DNA from: Candidatus Uhrbacteria bacterium
Lineage (GTDB): Bacteria > Patescibacteriota > Patescibacteriia > UBA9934 > GWF2-40-263
Assembly (NCBI GenBank): GCA_016219925.1
Contig: JACRJU010000013.1
Location: 64,980 to 102,565, forward strand
DNA: 37,586 nt
Reading direction: 5' to 3'
A program made the position numbers and the translations under genes. Shown in pieces: positions 35,552-37,586 of this stretch; the first letter of the stretch is position 1; each line of letters opens with the position of its first letter. The notes under the pieces are model-generated. The model did not search any database. It had not been told where the DNA came from and saw only the letters and a list, made by a program, of their open reading frames with translations.

Positions 35552-35796
35552 TAGGCGAGTCCTCCCGCTTTTTTGATTTTGGCAAGATCGTAGGTTTTCC
35601 CCTCGCGGTCCCATTTTTTGAGGGTGCGAAGTCCGCGGTTGGAGATCGTTACTTCGACCATGCGGCCGGTGGGGGGGTTGAGCAGTCGGCGCGTTTGCAG
35701 ATTGGCAAACATCTTTCGCTTGACATGGCGCTTGGAGTGGGAAACCCAGTTGCCGACGGTCGTTTTTTTGCCAGTGATAATGCAGGATTTGGACAT
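35551..35796 (-). CDS. rpmB: 50S ribosomal protein L28
   Basis: MSKSCIITGKKTTVGNWVSHSKRHVKRKMFANLQTRRLLNPPTGRMVEVTISNRGLRTLKK. Confidence 0.95.
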   Translation of the reverse strand: MSKSCIITGKKTTVGNWVSHSKRHVKRKMFANLQTRRLLNPPTGRMVEVTISNRGLRTLKKWDREGKTYDLAKIKKAGGLA

Positions 35797-35930
35797 AGGA
35801 AGAAGAAGTAAGAAGACAGAAGAAAGAAGTAAGTAAGGGGAAGAGTACAGAAGTCCCAGGAATTTGTCCAGAGCTCGGGGAAAACCGCTGTGGTCTCAAA
35901 TGAGCCAAGGTGTGCTAAAATATTTTCACT

Positions 35931-36668
35931 ATGCTGAAGAAAGACCATCACCAACGCGAGTCGTCTCAGTCGTTACCTTATTGCCGCATCCCACTTACGG
36001 CAGAGGAGGAGCGAACCCAATCCGAACCCACAGACATTCATCAGATTTCTTGGCGTATTTTCCGCATTATGGCGGAGTTTGTTGATGGGTTTCAACTGCT
36101 TAGCGAGACTTCGCGCGAGGTTACTTTTTGGGGAGGCACGCACATCAAACCAGAGAGTCCGTGGTATCAGATCGCAGAGGAAGTGGCGTTTCGTTCGGCT
36201 AAAGCCGGTTACACCGTCATTACTGGCGGAGGTCCCGGTATCATGGAAGCCGCCAACAAAGGAGCCAAGCGCGGCGGGGGCGTTTCTGTGGGCTTTAACA
36301 TTCAGCTTCCTAAAGAGCAACAGCTCAACAAATTTGTCACACGCGGCCATGCGTTCCATTATTTCTTTTCCAGAAAAGTGATGATGGCCGCTTCTGCGCA
36401 AGCGTATGTGTTTTTTCCAGGCGGATTCGGGACGATGGACGAATTTTTTGAGATTGTGACTCTGATTCAGACAGGGAAAATGCAAAAGACGCCGGTTCTA
36501 TGTGTCGGGAAGGAGTATTGGGGCGGATTGATGAGCTGGGTGAAGTCCTCTTTGTTAAAACAATATAAAACGGTTTCTGAAAAAGATTTGGAAATCATCC
36601 AGATCGTTGATACTGCAGATGAGGCTTTCAAGGTCATTGAGACTTCCAAGGAACGCTTGTTCTTTTGA
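35931..36668 (+). CDS. LOG-family/TIGR00730-type Rossmann-fold protein
   Basis: TVITGGGPGIMEAANKGAKRGGGVSVGFNIQLP...FSRKVMMAASAQAYVFFPGGFGTMDEFFEIVTLIQTGK. Confidence 0.92.
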   Translation: MLKKDHHQRESSQSLPYCRIPLTAEEERTQSEPTDIHQISWRIFRIMAEFVDGFQLLSETSREVTFWGGTHIKPESPWYQIAEEVAFRSAKAGYTVITGGGPGIMEAANKGAKRGGGVSVGFNIQLPKEQQLNKFVTRGHAFHYFFSRKVMMAASAQAYVFFPGGFGTMDEFFEIVTLIQTGKMQKTPVLCVGKEYWGGLMSWVKSSLLKQYKTVSEKDLEIIQIVDTADEAFKVIETSKERLFF

Positions 36669-36674
36669 CCGCTA

Positions 36675-37586
36675 TGTCCGAGCACCTGCATCAGAAAAAT
36701 GGCCATCGCGACGCTTGGGTGGTAGACGTCAACATGGGATACGGACATTCGCGCGCGGCATATGCTTTGAAGGATCTCTCTAATGGCGAGGTTCTTTCGG
36801 CGAACGATTACGATGGGATCCCTGAAAGCGATCGCAAAATTTGGCGCGACAGCCGTAAACTTTACGAGACGATTTCTCGCATGAAACCCCTGCCGGTCGT
36901 GGGCGGGCTTCTTTTTGAAGCGCTCGACCGTTGGCAGGAGATCCCCGATTTTTATCCGCGTCGCGACCTTTCTCGTCCCAATTTACAGGTGCGGCAAATT
37001 TATCATTTGATCAAAAAGGGATTTGGCCGCCACCTGGTCGAGCTTTTTTCCAAAGATCCGAAACCGCTCATTACGACTTTTTTCATCCCGGCTTTTTTTG
37101 CCGATGCGTTTGAGTATCCCGGCGACATTTATTGTGTGACGACGGATGCAGACATTTCGCGCAGTTGGGCGCCGCTCGATCCGCAACGCAGCCGAATCAA
37201 ATATGTAGCAAGCAACGGTCGTGTGGTTGAGCGATTAAAGTTGTATGGCGTGCGCGAAGAAAACATCTTTTTGACCGGTTTTCCCTTGCCGAAAGAGTTG
37301 ATTGGAGGCCCACAGGCCGAAACCCTTAAAGATGCTCTTTGTCAGCGTCTGTGCAATTTGGATCCTGGAGGGATTTTTGGACAGCGGTATGCCAGGGCTT
37401 TGAACGCGGAGCTGGGTCCAGCCCGATGCCGCCTCGCTTCGAGCGACCATCCACTGACGCTCACGTATAGCGTTGGAGGGGCCGGGGCTCAGCGCCAACT
37501 TGGGGTGCTTCTTTTGAAGAGTCTGAAAAGCAAAATTGCCCAACAGAAGATTCGTCTGAATCTCGTTGCAGGTGTACGCAAAGACG
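36675..37586 (+). CDS. Putative MGDG synthase/GT28-like glycosyltransferase, truncated by right edge
   Basis: Frame open from ATG 36675 to the end: MSEHLHQKNGHRDAWVVDVNMGYGHSRAAYAL...YCVTTDADISRSWAP...KYVASNGRVVERLKLYGVREENIFLTGFPLPKEL. Missing from the ORF track because no stop is in the window. Confidence 0.6.

Noticed and set aside
1-37586. CRISPR array, tRNA, rRNA, transposase or prophage genes
   Set aside because: Looked for regular direct repeats, tRNA-like T-loop (GTTCGAATC) sequences and transposase/integrase motifs; none was convincing by eye.

Overview
The window looks like a chromosomal segment of a Patescibacteria/CPR-type bacterium; that placement is inference from gene style. 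It is dominated by cell-surface and glycan functions. From left to right: an edge-truncated GHL15-like/FG-GAP secreted protein with an upstream HTH regulator (-); an ECF-type sigma factor, a DUF5667-like membrane protein and a 1250-aa S-layer-like protein; a Ycf48/BNR-like secreted protein and two tandem subtilases; a nucleotide-sugar SDR and a run of glycosyltransferases and membrane glycan proteins; HIT and NUDIX proteins; a dTDP-sugar module (RmlB, a plant NRS/ER-like epimerase/reductase, RmlA) interrupted by a GC-rich two-gene island that includes a half-length NDP-hexose 2,3-dehydratase-like protein; PEGA protein, CtpA/S41 protease, NUDIX, stand-alone riboflavin kinase, HU, HflX, L28, LOG-family protein and an edge-truncated glycosyltransferase-like protein. 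The most unusual signals are: (1) two intergenic copies of one structured element with a conserved 35-nt core, a covarying inner stem and sequence-unrelated but fully paired outer stems; (2) a ~320-nt highly structured, probably non-coding RNA region next to copy 1; (3) the unusual deoxysugar gene set; (4) an unnamed domain shared by the S-layer protein and three-gene secreted cluster; (5) promoter -10 boxes repeatedly placed 6-10 nt before the start codon, suggesting leaderless mRNAs. All calls were made by eye; no database search or folding was run.
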